From positions 224,399,275 through 224,463,274 of the forward strand of contig NC_133649.1 of NCBI RefSeq assembly GCF_009905375.1: a DNA stretch of 64,000 bases. Reading direction: 5' to 3'. The position numbers and the translations under genes were made by a program. The notes beneath the pieces were generated by a model. It did no database searches. It had not been told where the DNA came from and saw nothing but the letters and a program-made list of their open reading frames with translations. Numbering within the stretch: the first letter of the stretch is position 1; the number at the start of each line of letters is the position of its first letter. This document shows positions 1 through 11,776 of this stretch, one piece after another. Source of the stretch: Apium graveolens (Eukaryota; Streptophyta; Magnoliopsida; Apiales; Apiaceae).

Positions 1-3000
1 GTTATAAAAATAATAAACAGAGTTGCAATATCCAATGAATTTGGAAAGGAGAAAACCTTGGCATAAACCTGATATCTTGCTGATCAGGCAAAGATACCAA
101 TAAGTAACCTTTTCTACTAGTAGATGGACGAATTCCCCACTGGTCATCACCCTGGCCGCAATGGGACCTTATGTTGGACTGCCACTCAGCCACTTACGCA
201 TTTGATGGACTCCCACTGAGCCATTTACACTTTCATGGACGCCCACTGAGCCCATGTTGCTTATGCCGACTCAATAGATGGACTTACTTCCCGAACGTTG
301 GGTAAGTAATCAATTCATTTATCAAAATAGCAACCTCGTTGCGAATGTAAAATACACCACCGAGCCGGATCCCTCAAGTTTTGAGCGAGTATTTAAATCC
401 CCTTCAAAAGGAAGATCTTAACTATAAAAATGAGTTTTGGGATCCGCTCTAACCTTTAAAATCATTCTGAAGACTCGAAAACATTTTTAAGAATGTTTGG
501 AGTAATGTTGATTTAATGAAATAAATTAGTCCCTGATATATTAGAAAATATCTGAATATTATCATTTAAATAATATTCCCATAAAGGATATTCTCTATAA
601 AAATAATTGAAGTAGAAGTTTTAAAACTCATACTTGAAATTAATAATAAATAACCAAAGATATACTTATATGAAAGCACGATCTTTATTTGAATAATCGA
701 AAATAAGTTTGATTATCGAAATTTTATTCTTTAATAAAATAAAGAATATTATTTAATAAAATAAGCGGAGTCATAAGTCCTCGAATGAATATTCAAAATA
801 ATATTCATTTAATAAATTAAGCGGAATCATAATTCCTCGAATGAATATTCAAAATAATATTCATTTAATAAATTAAGCGGAGTCATAAGTCCTCGAATGA
901 ATATTCAAAATAATATTCATTTAATAAAATAAAGTTATCGAATAAACCTTATTCAATTAATAGTTTTGAAAACTATATCTATATATATAAATATATATAT
1001 ATATATATTATACTCGGGAACATCGACTCCCGATTTAGAAAATGTTCACCTTTGGGTCTCCTATACTAAGGGTATACGCAACTACTGCTTATCTCTAGCA
1101 TAGGTATTATGCAACTTATAAGCTTTTTAATCAACAATTAGATATCAAGATTACAAAACAGGCATGCATATAAATATCATATCACATGCTCCAATATATC
1201 ACAAGACTTTGCTAATAATAATCATGCACTTATCACAAGATAATGCATATACATATATACATCACAACAACAGTATAACGGGTAGAAAACTTGCCTGAGT
1301 GTTCTCGGATAGACTTAAGCTTAGAGTGGGTCCGATAACCTATGAACAACAACATAAGTCGGAATTAAACCCCGGTCGCTTAAGAAACTAGACTTTAACC
1401 AATTAGACTCTAACGTTCGCTTTTGCGCTTAACGATTCACTTAAGTCGCTCGAGTACCCTCGGCTCCACCATTTTTAATAAATTAACCATTAAGGGTTTT
1501 AAGGCGATTCTTTCGTGAGTGCCTTACCAACTGCCTAATACACTTTACATAAATGTGTCATACTCCAATTAGTCTTTTAAGGTCTTTAACCTATGTTTCA
1601 AAGTAAGGCGGGGAGGTAACGGTTCGTTCGCGAAACGCCGTTACTTAAAACGGTCGTTTCTCCTAAACCGTACATCGGAATCAAACGAACCACATATCAA
1701 AACGAAGCTCGTAACATGAACTATCTAATCATGGCAATGGTCAAAATCTAGCAGTGAGTTCACGGGTCCTAATGTTAAGAGCAAAAACAGTCTAAAGTAA
1801 ATCGGACATTACGACGGCTATGTTTACGCGATTACCAAATTTTAAACTATTCCAATCAACCACAATCAACCACAAATCAACCCATAACCACCAATACCAC
1901 CAAACTTCATCCAAACCTTACTAACTCAGTCCATAACCTCGTGATTTTTCCAACTTATTCAATCTCAAACAAGAGCTACTAATTATACTTAAGGTTCATC
2001 AACCAACAACCAAGATTTATAACCCAAAATCATTATAATTCCATCCAAACTCTAAACATACAAGAATCATGCTCTCATGAACTATAACAAACAAAACCAA
2101 ACCTAATACTCAAAGTAAAGTTAGGGTTTGGAGGGGTTATACCTTCCTTGGAGAGTGGAGAATCACTTAGGAAGCCTTAAATAACCACTAACTATCTTTA
2201 CTAAGCTTGGATCTTGAAGAAAACATAAGAAAACACAAAGTTAGTTTCTTGAAAACACTATTCACCAAGAACTTTGATGAATTGATTAGCTATGTTAAAC
2301 ATGGAATCTTGAGCTTAAACTTATGGCTCATCTTAGTTATGAATTATGGAAGCTAAAGAAACAAACCTCTTGAATTATGAAGGTGTGTAGCTTGATTTTT
2401 GAAATTTTCTCCTTTGCTTTTCATGGAAAAGCCGAGAGCAAAGAGTGGGGGAAGAAGAAAATGTTTTTGTTTTGGTTGCTTTTGATTTTTGTGTTTGTTT
2501 TGCTTGTTAATTAGGTTGTTACCATGGTAAATATTGTGTGGCTCACAATCATCCAACAACACACTTGCTTGGTCATGCTTATGTCACCATGTGATGTCAC
2601 CCTCCCTCCTTTGTCCTCTTCTCATTGGTTTGATGACATCATCCCCACTAATCTATTTCATTAGCTTTTAATTATTTGGCTAATGACCGCTGATCTGTTA
2701 TACGGTTCGTTTAACTTTCATTTTCGTTTATCGTTTGAGGGATCATACCTGGGATCTTATTACTTGGGTTCCCTTAACCTTTATCAATACATTATATTCC
2801 TTTTATGATCCTCTCTCATAATCCTTGAATTTAAATCCTTTTCATCATGTTACCTTATACTCAATTCTTTCGGTATCTGGTGGATTTTCGGGAAAAATCA
2901 AAGTGTTCGGAATTGGATTCTAACGATCTTTACATACACTTATATACCATATAGAGTACTAATAAAATCTCAGAATATCAATAACAGAACCCCTACATAG

Positions 3001-3090
3001 TGTGGCATGAAAAGTTTTCTTATTCAGCATAATCTGCAAAATCACTATTCATAAGGGTTTCAAAAATTTCCAAAAATTGGGGTTATTACA
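1..3090 (-). repeat. 3' LTR (partial, cut by window edge) of the Tekay-like element
   Basis: On the minus strand it begins TGTAATAACCCC at 3090, directly after the polypurine tract. It matches 8031-11120 base for base with only scattered substitutions. About 1 kb of the LTR must lie left of the window, because the other copy extends to 7027. Short open frames inside it (for example 2-193) also occur in the second copy and have no recognisable protein. Confidence 0.9.
781..933. repeat. 56-bp tandem repeat inside the LTR, each unit with a palindrome
   Basis: Units start at 781, 837 and 893, each with TCGAATGAATATTC. A related partial unit precedes them. Each unit carries the perfect inverted repeat AATGAATATT/AATATTCATT around a six-base loop. 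The same array is present in the other LTR at 8811-8963. Confidence 0.85.
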
Positions 3091-3489
3091 GTCTCCCCTC
3101 CTTAAAAGGATTCCGTCCCGGAATCAGATAGAAAAATGAATAAGGATACTCTCTTAGCATTGCACTTTCTAACTCTCGAGTAAATTTTCCCACATTGTGG
3201 TCCTACCACCAAACTCTGACTAGTTTGATAACCCTTCTCCTAAGTACTTGTTCCTTTTCGATCTATAACTCTTACTGGTTGCTCCATATAGGTCAACTCT
3301 GGTTGCATGTCTAGGCGCTCGTATTCTCCTATGTGTCCCACATTCGGATTATGCTTCCTTAATATTGATACGTGAAACATGTTATGACTTGCTACATGTT
3401 CGGGGGTAGGGCTAGCTCATATGCTATATTCCCAATACGTCTTAATATATCCAAGGGTCCAACAATTCGTGGACTTAAACTTTCCTTTC
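3091..3489 (-). pseudogene. Integrase C-terminus/chromodomain remnant of the Tekay-like element
   Basis: Minus-strand translation gives the GKKGKFKSPRIVGP-like stretch, then an ILRRIGNIAYELALPPNM-like segment (3350-3450), then a tail resembling the chromodomain region (YMEQPVRVIDRK, about 3260-3300). Known Del/Tekay polyproteins end with this order, just upstream of the polypurine tract and 3' LTR, and that is where it lies here. Frameshifts interrupt it. The part upstream of GKKGKF has been replaced by an LTR-derived fragment, so only the last 100 or so codons of pol are left. It cannot encode an active integrase because the catalytic core is absent. Confidence 0.75.
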
Positions 3490-3715
3490 TTTCCAACCCT
3501 CATCCGGGGTCGGGGATCCGGGTTGTCACGAGTTCCATTTCCCTTAATAACACCCAATCTTAATAAACAATCAACTACTCTGTAGTGTGACCCCACAATA
3601 TACACATACACGCCACAAGTTATAGTCTCAGAGATGAATACCAAAAATAACACAAGTCATTTTATTCCACATTATAAGCCATTACACCTCAAGAGGATTT
3701 CTGAATAAATTTACA
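3490..3715 (-). repeat. Internal fragment of LTR 3' end
   Basis: This stretch is clearly homologous to 7036-7258, the tRNA-proximal end of the 5' LTR. It shares CCGGGGTCGGGGAT, the GTGACCCCACAATATACAC region and AGTCTCAGAGATGAATACC. It joins integrase sequence at 3489/3490 in the middle of a codon run. It diverges from the LTRs more than they do from each other, so it predates the last mobilisation. Confidence 0.85.
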
Positions 3716-5100
3716 TTTCTTTGTCAATTTTTTTAACCACCTCCAAATAAATTTTCTACCTCATTTCAATCACTGCTTATGTGAAAATGCTTTTCTTAAG
3801 TCCTGGTGAGAAGAAAAAAATCACCATTTTTTTTCCATAAGTCATTGCCTTAGTCTTTAGATGTGAACATTGCCACGACTGACTCTCGATCATACTTAGG
3901 ACGTCTCTTATCTTGGGTCCTTCTTGTTTTCACCAATCTCGACCCTCACTGGGTCGATCTATACTTTATCATGGTTCAACACATGCCCCACCTGGCATCA
4001 TTATAATTACGTCATATTTCCTTTATCAACATTTCTATTCTTGAGAATTTTGAATATTACCTTTCTCCTTGTAAAACCTCTAAGGTTATCCTTCAATCGT
4101 TCCTCATGTATTCCCTAGATACAGGGCATATCAAGATACCATTTATTAATACCAGAATCATTGTCTATATACTTCTGAAAAATTTCTACACTGATTCTTA
4201 AAGGTTGTTATTACCTTAATCCTTTCCAATTCATACTGTCAAAACTCATACTATCCCTATTAAGGGTGAAATGCCAACCTTTATGCATTCCCCTAGGATT
4301 CATTTTAAGTTACCGATGGTATATCCTTAATTCCACCTTTAAAAAGGTACATGCATCCTTCCATGGATAATCAAGTCATATATCCCTGATAAGGGTGTCT
4401 TATTCAATCATTCCCACCTCGATAGTATATGCTGAATTTCACAATAACATCTGTATTCAAAATGAGGTCAATCAATATGGCCTCCAAAAGATAACAACGG
4501 TTATCTGCTTTTATTTCCTAAATTGGGTAACGATAACAAGGATGTTCTGGAAGATATTGGTCGTGTTCAACGTGAACTTCTTCTTAATATTTCCTTATTT
4601 ACTTTTGTTGTTTATCTCAACAGTCATCTCAATGTTGGGATATTTTTCATACCTGGCGTCTCCCTTTTTGGGTATCAAGCCATCGGTCTTACACTTCATA
4701 TTCTTGAAGGTCACTTCCTTCATCCAATTTTCCTAATTTCTTACTTTCTTGACTCCTCAGTCCATCCGCATTTCCTTATTAATCAATCGATGTATCTCAA
4801 AGTTTCATCGAATACTGTCAACTTCAAGGGAATTAACTATACATATCGCTTACGCTTTCAAACCTTGAATTTATCTCATGATCAGTCACCATCGCGCTGA
4901 TGATGACACACTTCTCTATATTTATTACAAGGGTTTCTTAGGGTTACCCATACCTAACTCCCTTATCACTTCTCAACTCTATTTCCTTTATATCCCTTTA
5001 TATTTCTACCCTTTTCAGTCTTTTATTTTCGTTTCCATTACAACCATTACATGAACCAACACAACATAAGCATTGATTTCAAACATCCTGTCATTCTGGA
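3716..5100. other. Degenerate element interior, nothing assignable
   Basis: Both strands are rich in stop codons. The longest open frames (plus strand 4395-4736 and 4523-4900, which overlap each other) show no domain I recognise and have low-complexity hydrophobic composition. The position in the element suggests decayed polyprotein or spacer sequence. Confidence 0.4.
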
Positions 5101-5745
5101 TTCGTGTCCTCAGAACGAATCTTGACAACTTTTACAACTTAGATTCATAATTCATCATACTCGTCCGCCTTTATTATGGCTCTAAAGCTTTTACACTATC
5201 TCCATAATCTTGGGAAGTACTTTCCTGAAAACAATTGACTGAACTTAAATCAGTTTATTATAATCTCTTGCTTCGTGCCTTCCTTGGCCTTTCACCAGCG
5301 GGTGGCCTCTCTCTTAGGAGGGTAAGTGACAAAAACAGTATTTTGTGATTTGTCAATTATTTAGAATCTTAAATGATTCCTATATTTCCTTTAGCCAGGC
5401 TCTTGCCTCGACTGGGTCAGCTTGTTCCTTGGAACTCTGAGAGTTTAGTGACTTAAAGGTCCTGAAAGAATTTCTCACCGCATTATTTCCTCAGGGTGGT
5501 GGTTGGGGATAATAGTCTAAGTTCTGTCTAGAAAGGTCCATAAATTATCGTATAGGAGTACCGTCTCGGGTCTCCTTTCCTTACTCGACTTCTGTTTCCT
5601 TAGTCTGAACATTCCCTCCTCCTGCCCATAATCGGGGTCATCCTACATGTTTTAAATCCTCATTTTCCACTTCATTATGTTATGGGTTCCTTCTATCTTG
5701 ATGGCGACCTCCCTGGCTATCACGTTCAGGGTTTGCTCTAAATCT
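5100..5745 (-). pseudogene. Decayed gag fragment (Ty3/gypsy)
   Basis: With frameshifts tolerated, the minus strand reads through pieces typical of the retrotransposon gag domain: PNHHPE near 5480-5500, a TYPPKREATRWWK-like segment (normally TYxLKGEAxxWW), then FSGKYFPRLWR (normally the FxxKYFP motif). It lies downstream (in the minus-strand sense) of RT/RNase H sequence, which reverses the usual gag-before-pol order. No continuous reading frame survives. Confidence 0.55.
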
Positions 5746-5779
5746 TATTCCTCAAACTAGCTTTCATCTAAGATCTCAT

Positions 5780-6620
5780 CTTTAAGCTCTTGAACATTTG
5801 GAACCCAAATTCTGTAGGGATACCTCATTATTCCCCCATCATCTTTCTAGGTATTAATCTCTTCTCTGGTCATTGGTTCTCTGCCTCTATTCATCACTTT
5901 TTTTTCTTGGCGTAATATGATCTTCTCCAATAATTCGGGCTGTATTGCAATCTCAAACAGCTTTTCGGTACCGGCTCCGGTTACCTTCACTTCTATTTCC
6001 ATTTTCTCAAAATCTCTTATAAACTTTCCCAAAGACATTATCATCTTGAGTCTCTCCTTTTTACTAAGGGCATCAGCCACCACATTGGCTTTCCCCGAAT
6101 GATAAAGAATCTCCCAATCAAAATTCTTGATTAGCTCTAACCGCCTCCTCTGGCGTATGTTGAGCTCTTTCTACGTAAAAATGTACTAGAGCTCCTATGG
6201 TTTGTGTAAATCTTGCACTTCTCTCCATACAAGTAGTGCCTCCAATCTTTAGGGAAAAACTATTTCCACGAGCCCAAGCTCATGGGTGGGGATATCGAAT
6301 TTTATATTCCCTTAATTGTCTTGACGCGTACGTGATTACCTTGTTGTGCTGTATAAGAAGCACCCTAATTCCTTATGCGAAGTGTCACTACACATCACAA
6401 AATCTCCTTTTCCATCCGACAACGCCATCATAGGGGCTGTCACCAATCTTTGGTTCAGTTCTTAAAAGCTGATCTCGTATTTTTCTGTCCATTCAAACTT
6501 CTCAGTCTTACGAGTAAGCCGCGTTAAAGGGGCTACTATATTTACAAACTTGAACGAACCTCCGGTAGTGACCGGCCAATCCTACCTCTGGTAGTCACCC
6601 TAACCATGGTTATCAATTCC
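5780..6620 (-). pseudogene. RT C-terminus and RNase H remnant of the Tekay-like element
   Basis: The longest intact piece (5847-6083) begins MVADALSKKERLK, the normal end of the RNase H domain in Del/Tekay elements (VVADALSRK). Upstream in shifted frames are a tether-like APLTRLTRKTEKFEWTEKYE segment near 6480-6540 and ALSDGKGDFVM near 6400-6430, then a broken RNase H core. After RNase H the reading continues to VWVPNVQELKDEIL-like sequence (5780-5830) and stops abruptly where gag-like sequence begins. Catalytic RT motifs (YxDD) are absent, so the element could not reverse transcribe with its own enzyme. Confidence 0.7.
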
Positions 6621-6624
6621 TCAG

Positions 6625-7010
6625 TGGTCCTTTATTCATTCTTGTCAGGATCCTCCACGGGATCCTTCTCAGCAATAATCCCTTCTAGGACAACATCCTT
6701 AACCGCTACATCCTCAATATGAACATCATCCGGTCCCGTGTTAGGACGCTCTATCGGATCCACAATTTGATCTCCAATACGTAATAAAACATCATCGCGA
6801 TGTTGCTCCTCAACCTCAGGGTTCGGAGTCCCGCTACCATATATGATAACGAACTACGCCTCTATCACGATAGTTATAAGGGTTCTCCTAAGGGTTTTAA
6901 CTGTCAGTACTACATTAGGTAGTCCGACTATGAACTTGGAAAGAGTTCTTATTTATCTTAGTGAACTTATTATTTTAACGTCATTTCATCTCTGAGATTT
7001 ATAACGCTTA
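6625..7010 (-). pseudogene. 5' leader and gag start remnant
   Basis: Minus-strand sequence after the PBS has the leader and acidic N-terminal gag composition usual for this lineage (runs rich in E, D and P codons around 6640-6850). It then changes without spacing to RT sequence near 6620, indicating a large internal deletion. No full frame remains. Confidence 0.45.
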
Positions 7011-7022
7011 GCTCTGATACCA
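7011..7022 (-). other. Primer-binding site, initiator tRNA-Met type
   Basis: The minus strand reads TGGTATCAGAGC, the standard initiator tRNA-Met complement used by chromoviruses, four bases inside the LTR edge. It is intact even though the coding interior is not. Confidence 0.85.
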
Positions 7023-7026
7023 TTTC

Positions 7027-9008
7027 TATAACACTCCCAAATCCGGGGTCGGGGATTCGGGTTGTCACGAGTTCCATTTCCCTTATCAATACTTAATCTT
7101 AACAGTCAACCAACTATTGCGTACTGTGACCCCACAATATACACACACACACACCACAAGTTATAGTCTCAGAGATGAATACCAAAAATAACACAAGTCA
7201 TTTTATTCCACAATTATAAGTCATTACACCTCAAAAGGGTTTCTGAATAAATTTACATGATCCTTGCCATTATTACAATTGATAAAGATACATAAGTCTG
7301 GTACTTCAAAAGTTGAAAGCCCAACCTATTGGTAGTTCCTACCTCATCTACAGCGACATCAACGCCTATAGGAAACTGCGGAACGTTTCCTATCCCCTCG
7401 CGAATTGGGAGCTTGGTCCTGTTCATCTTGTTTATCTGATGTTGTGTGATGAAAGAAGAAAGCAAGGGTGAGCAACAAGCCCACCAAAATAATATGTATA
7501 ATAACTAACAATATATGAGCTTTCTCATAGTACACATGAAAGTCTTGGTCAAGAAGAAATGAACCAAGCTGATATCTTAACGCGACCAAGTCGCAATATA
7601 TTTAGTATATATATACATATATACTTTTCACAATCTTTGAAATCCTCTTACATGTATAATATACACAGAGTTCCCGTTTATAACTGTATAAAATATCGTT
7701 GCAAGGTGATCTCATATATCTAACCTTGTCTCAACATTTTTTCCGAAAATCTTTGACATGCACAAGATAATCATTTACTAGATATAAGTTTAAAAGATAA
7801 AGTTACAAGATACTCCAATATACTTATATTCGAATACTACTTGAACTACCACCGTTCAAGGTATAATCAGTTTCAAAAGTTCATCACATAGATGAGACTA
7901 CAAGATAAGACTTGAATAGATTCAATCCTTGAAATATCATTATAAATAATGAAGTTACGAGATACTTTATTAAGTCTCGATATATATATACACCTATATA
8001 TATACATTCATACACTCCTTTAAAACCTCTGTTATAAAAATAATAAACAGAGTTGCAATATCCAATGAATTTGGAAAGGAGAAAACCTTGGCATAAACCT
8101 GATATCTTGCTGATCAGGCAAAGATACCAATAAGTAACCTTTTCTACTAGTAGATGGACGAATTCCCCACTGGTCATCACCCTGGCCGCAATGGGACCTT
8201 ATGCTGGACTGCCACTCAGCCACTTACGCATTTGATGGACTCCCACTGAGCCACTTACACTTTCATGGACGCCCACTGAGCCCATGTTGCTTATGCCGAC
8301 TCAATAGATGGACTTACTTCCCGAACGTTGGGTAAGTAATCAATTCATTTATCAAAACAGCAACCTCGTTGTGAATGTAAATTACACCACCGAGCCGGAT
8401 CCCTCAAGTTTTGAGCGAGTATTTAAATCCCCTTCGAAAGGAAGATCTTAACTATAAAAATGAGTTTTGGGATCCGCTCTAACCTTTAAAATCATTTTGA
8501 AGACTCGAAAACATTTTTAAGAATGTTTGGAGTAATGCTGATTTAATGAAATAAATCAGTCCCGATATATTAGAAAATATCTGAATATTATCATTTAAAT
8601 AATATTCCCATAAAGGATATTCTCTATAAAAATAATTGAAGTAGAAGTTTTAAAACTCATACTTGAAATTAATAATAAATAACCAAAGATATACTTATAT
8701 GAAAGCACGATCTTTATTTGAATAATCGAAAATAAGTTTGATTATCGAAATATTATTCTTTAATAAAATAAAGAATATTATTTAATAAAATAAGCGGAGC
8801 CATAAGTCCTCGAATGAATATTCAAAATAATATTCATTTAATAAATTAAGCGGAATCATAAGTCCTCGAATGAATATTCAAAATAATATTCATTTAATAA
8901 ATTAAGCGGAGTCATAAGTCCTCGAATGAATATTCAAAATAATATTCATTTAATAAAATAAAGTTATCGAATAAACCTTATTCGATTAATAGTTTTGAAA
9001 ACTATATC

Positions 9009-9039
<31 letters not shown>

Positions 9040-11120
9040 TATACTCGGGAACATCGACTCCCGGTTTAGAAAATGTTCACCTTTGGGTCCCCTATACTAA
9101 GGGTATACGCAACTACTGCTTATCTCTAGCATAGGTATTATGCAACTTATAAGCTTTTTAATCAACAATTAGATATCAAGATTACAAAACAGGCATGCAT
9201 ATAAATATCATATCACATGCTCCAATATATCGCAAGACTTTGCTAATAATAATCATGCACTTATCACAAGATAATGCATATACATATATACATCACAACA
9301 ACAGTATAACGGGTAGAAAACTTGCCTGAGTGTTCCCGGATAGACTTAAGGTTAGAGTGGGTCCGATAACCTATGAACAACAACATAAGTTGGAATTAAA
9401 CCCCGGTCGCTTAAGAAACTAGACTTTAACCAATTAGACTCTAACGTTCGCTTTTGCGCTTAACGATTCACTTAAGTCGCTCGAGTACCCTCGGCTCCAC
9501 CATTTTTAATAAATTAACCATTAAGGGTTTTAAGGAGATTCTTTTGCGAGTGCCTTACCAACTGCCTAATACACTTTACATAAATGTTTCATACTCCAAT
9601 TAGTCCTTTAAGGTCTTTAACCTATGTTTCAAAGTAAGGCGAGGGGTAATGGTTCGTTCGTGAAACGCCGTTACTTAAAACGGTTGTTTCTCCTAAACCG
9701 TACATCGGAATCAAATGAACCACATATCAAAACGAAGCTCGTAACATGAACTATCTAATCATGGCAATGGTCAAAACCTAGCAGTGAGTTCACGGGTCCT
9801 AATGCTAAGAGCAAAAACAGTCTAAAGTAAATCGGACATTACGACGGCTATGTTTACGCGATTACCAAATTTTAAACTATTCCAATCAACCACAATCAAC
9901 CACAAATCAACCCATAACCACCAATACCACCAAACCTCATCCAAACCTTACTAACTCAGTCCATAACCTCATGATTTTTCCAACTTATTCAATCTCAAAC
10001 AAGAGCTACTAATTATACTTAAGGTTCATCAACCAACAACCATGATTTATAAACCAAAATCATTATAATTCCATCCAAACTCTAAACATACAAGAATCAT
10101 GCTCTCATGAACTATAACAAACAAAACCAAACCTAATACTCAAAGTAAAGTTAGGGTTTGGAGGGGTTATACCTTCCTTGGAGAGTGGAGAATCACTTAG
10201 GAAGCCTTAAATAACCACTAACTATCTTTACTAAGCTAGGATCTTGAAGAAAACATAAGAAAACACAAAGTTAGTTTCTTGAAAACACTATTCACCAAGA
10301 ACTTTGATGAATTGATTAGCTATGTTAAACATGGAATCTTGAGCTTAAACTTATGGCTCATCTTAGTTATGAATTATGGAAGCTAAAGAAACAAACCTCT
10401 TGAATTATGAAGGTGTGTAGCTTGATTTTTGAAATTTTCTCATTTGCTTTTCATGGAAAAGCCGAGAGCAAAGAGTGGGGGAAGAAGAAAATGTTTTTGT
10501 TTTGGTTGATTTTGATTTTTGTATTTGTTTTGCTTGTTAATTAGGTTGTTACCATGGTAAATATTGTGTGGCTCACAATCATCCAACAACACACTTGCTT
10601 GGTCATGCTTATGTCACCATGTGATGTCACCCTCCCTCCTTTGTCCTCTTCTCATTGGTTTGATGACATCATCCCCACTAATCTCTTTGATTAGCTTTTA
10701 ATTATTTGGCTAATGACCGCTGATCTGTTATACGGTTCGCTTAACTTTCGTTTTCGTTTATCGTTTGAGGGATCATACCCGGGTTCTTATTACTTGGGTT
10801 CCCTTAACCTTTCTCAATAAATTATATTCCTTTTATTATCCTCTCTCATAATCCTTGAATTTAAATCATTTTAATCATGTTACCTTATACTCAATTCTTT
10901 CGGTATCTGGTGGATTTTCGGGAAAAATCAAAGTGTTCGGAATTGGATTCTGACGATCTTTACATACACTTATATACCATATAGAGTACTAATAAAATCT
11001 CAGAATATCAATAACAGAACCCCTACATAGTGTGGCATGCAAAGTTTTCTTATTCAGCATAATCTGCAAAATCACTATTCATAAGGGTTTCAAAAATTTC
11101 CAAAAATTGGGGTTATTACG
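7027..11120 (-). repeat. 5' LTR (4094 bp) of the Tekay-like element
   Basis: The plus-strand ends are TATAACACTCCC (7027) and GGGGTTATTACG (11120). Compared with canonical TG...CA ends, each has one substitution. The part from 8031 matches 1-3090; the part 7027-8030 has its partner outside the window. It contains the 56-bp palindromic tandem array (8811-8963) and AT microsatellites (about 9009-9041). About 4.1 kb is long even for this lineage. Confidence 0.88.
8811..8963. repeat. 56-bp tandem array, copy in the 5' LTR
   Basis: Same units and palindromes as the array at 781-933, with the same unit number. The array was therefore fixed before or at the last reverse transcription. Confidence 0.85.
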
Positions 11121-11543
11121 CTACCTGAAAGGTTAGTATTCAAGTACAAGGGAGGAAAAGAGATATGGTGGCCACTTCACAGGATCCTTCAAGAAAGCCA
11201 ATCTGTACGGATAAAGGTTTATTCATCCTTCAAGAAGAACTTTGGATTCAATGTGACAGCTAGAAGACTTGTTCTAAAGAAGATTGAAGAATTGAGGAGT
11301 ATTAGAGCCAAAGATGCACTCCCAAAGACTCTAACTATTCCTTACACAGGGAGTAGGGTGCATCTAAGGCCCTGCTGGCTGATGGAATTCATGGATGATA
11401 AAGGAGTTAGAAGATTCTTCAGATTAGAAGACCAATTGAGCATCTCTAGCAAAGAGACTCTTTTGGAAATGCAAGAAATGCTAAATCTCTCAGAATCTGA
11501 TGAACTGAAATTCCACAGACATCTCCAAAATCAGATAGATTAA
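11121..11543 (+). pseudogene. C-terminal ORF tail of a SIRE-type Ty1/copia element, truncated by insertion
   Basis: An open frame runs from the Tekay junction to TAA at 11541-11543, starting LPERLVFKYKGGK and including YTGSRVHLRPCWLMEF and RFFRLEDQLSISS. I recognise this as the segment found near the 3' end of many SIRE/Maximus-type copia polyproteins, between the RNase H region and the polypurine tract; its function is not established. The frame is open but lacks everything upstream, which was separated when the Tekay-like element inserted. The copia polypurine tract (TTGGGGGAGAT, 11765-11775) and LTR follow at normal spacing. The rest of the polyprotein should lie left of the window. Confidence 0.7.
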
Positions 11544-11776
11544 AACAACAGAAAGCTTGGAAAGAGATCCAGATCTTCAAGGAAATAGATTAATCTGCTC
11601 AGGCTAGAGGAGCACCTTGAAAATGACTGTGAGCAAATCTTTGTGCATTTTGTTAATTGAAGCACTTTATAGTTTTATCTACTTCCATTTAAATTTGTAT
11701 TTTTAGGGTGTTTTGTTATCATCAAGTTTCTCTTAATTTATGGCTACAATTCTAGTAGACATAAATTGGGGGAGAT

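Larger units (their letters stand above)
1..11120 (-). mobile_element. Non-autonomous Tekay/Del-like Ty3/gypsy element with very long LTRs
   Basis: Positions 1-3090 and 8031-11120 form a direct repeat with almost no differences by eye and no net length change. A primer-binding site matching initiator tRNA-Met (TGGTATCAGAGC, minus strand) lies at 7011-7022. A purine tract lies just inside 3091 on the minus strand (AAGGAGGGGAGAC). Together these define a minus-strand element: 5' LTR at 7027-11120, interior at 3091-7026, 3' LTR at 1-3090 and continuing left of the window. The interior holds only broken pieces of gag, RT/RNase H and integrase, in an order that is not that of an intact element. 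The element is inserted into a SIRE-type ORF (right junction at 11120/11121). Lineage is inferred from the chromodomain-type integrase tail and the tRNA-Met PBS. The left target duplication is outside the window. Confidence 0.88.

Noticed and set aside
781..933. CRISPR-like regular repeat array
   Set aside because: The repeats are directly adjacent without unique spacers, occur in both LTRs, and the genome is a plant.
4395..4900. Two overlapping plus-strand open frames of 113 and 125 codons
   Set aside because: They overlap in different frames within the decayed Tekay interior and show no domain or conserved pattern; probably chance.
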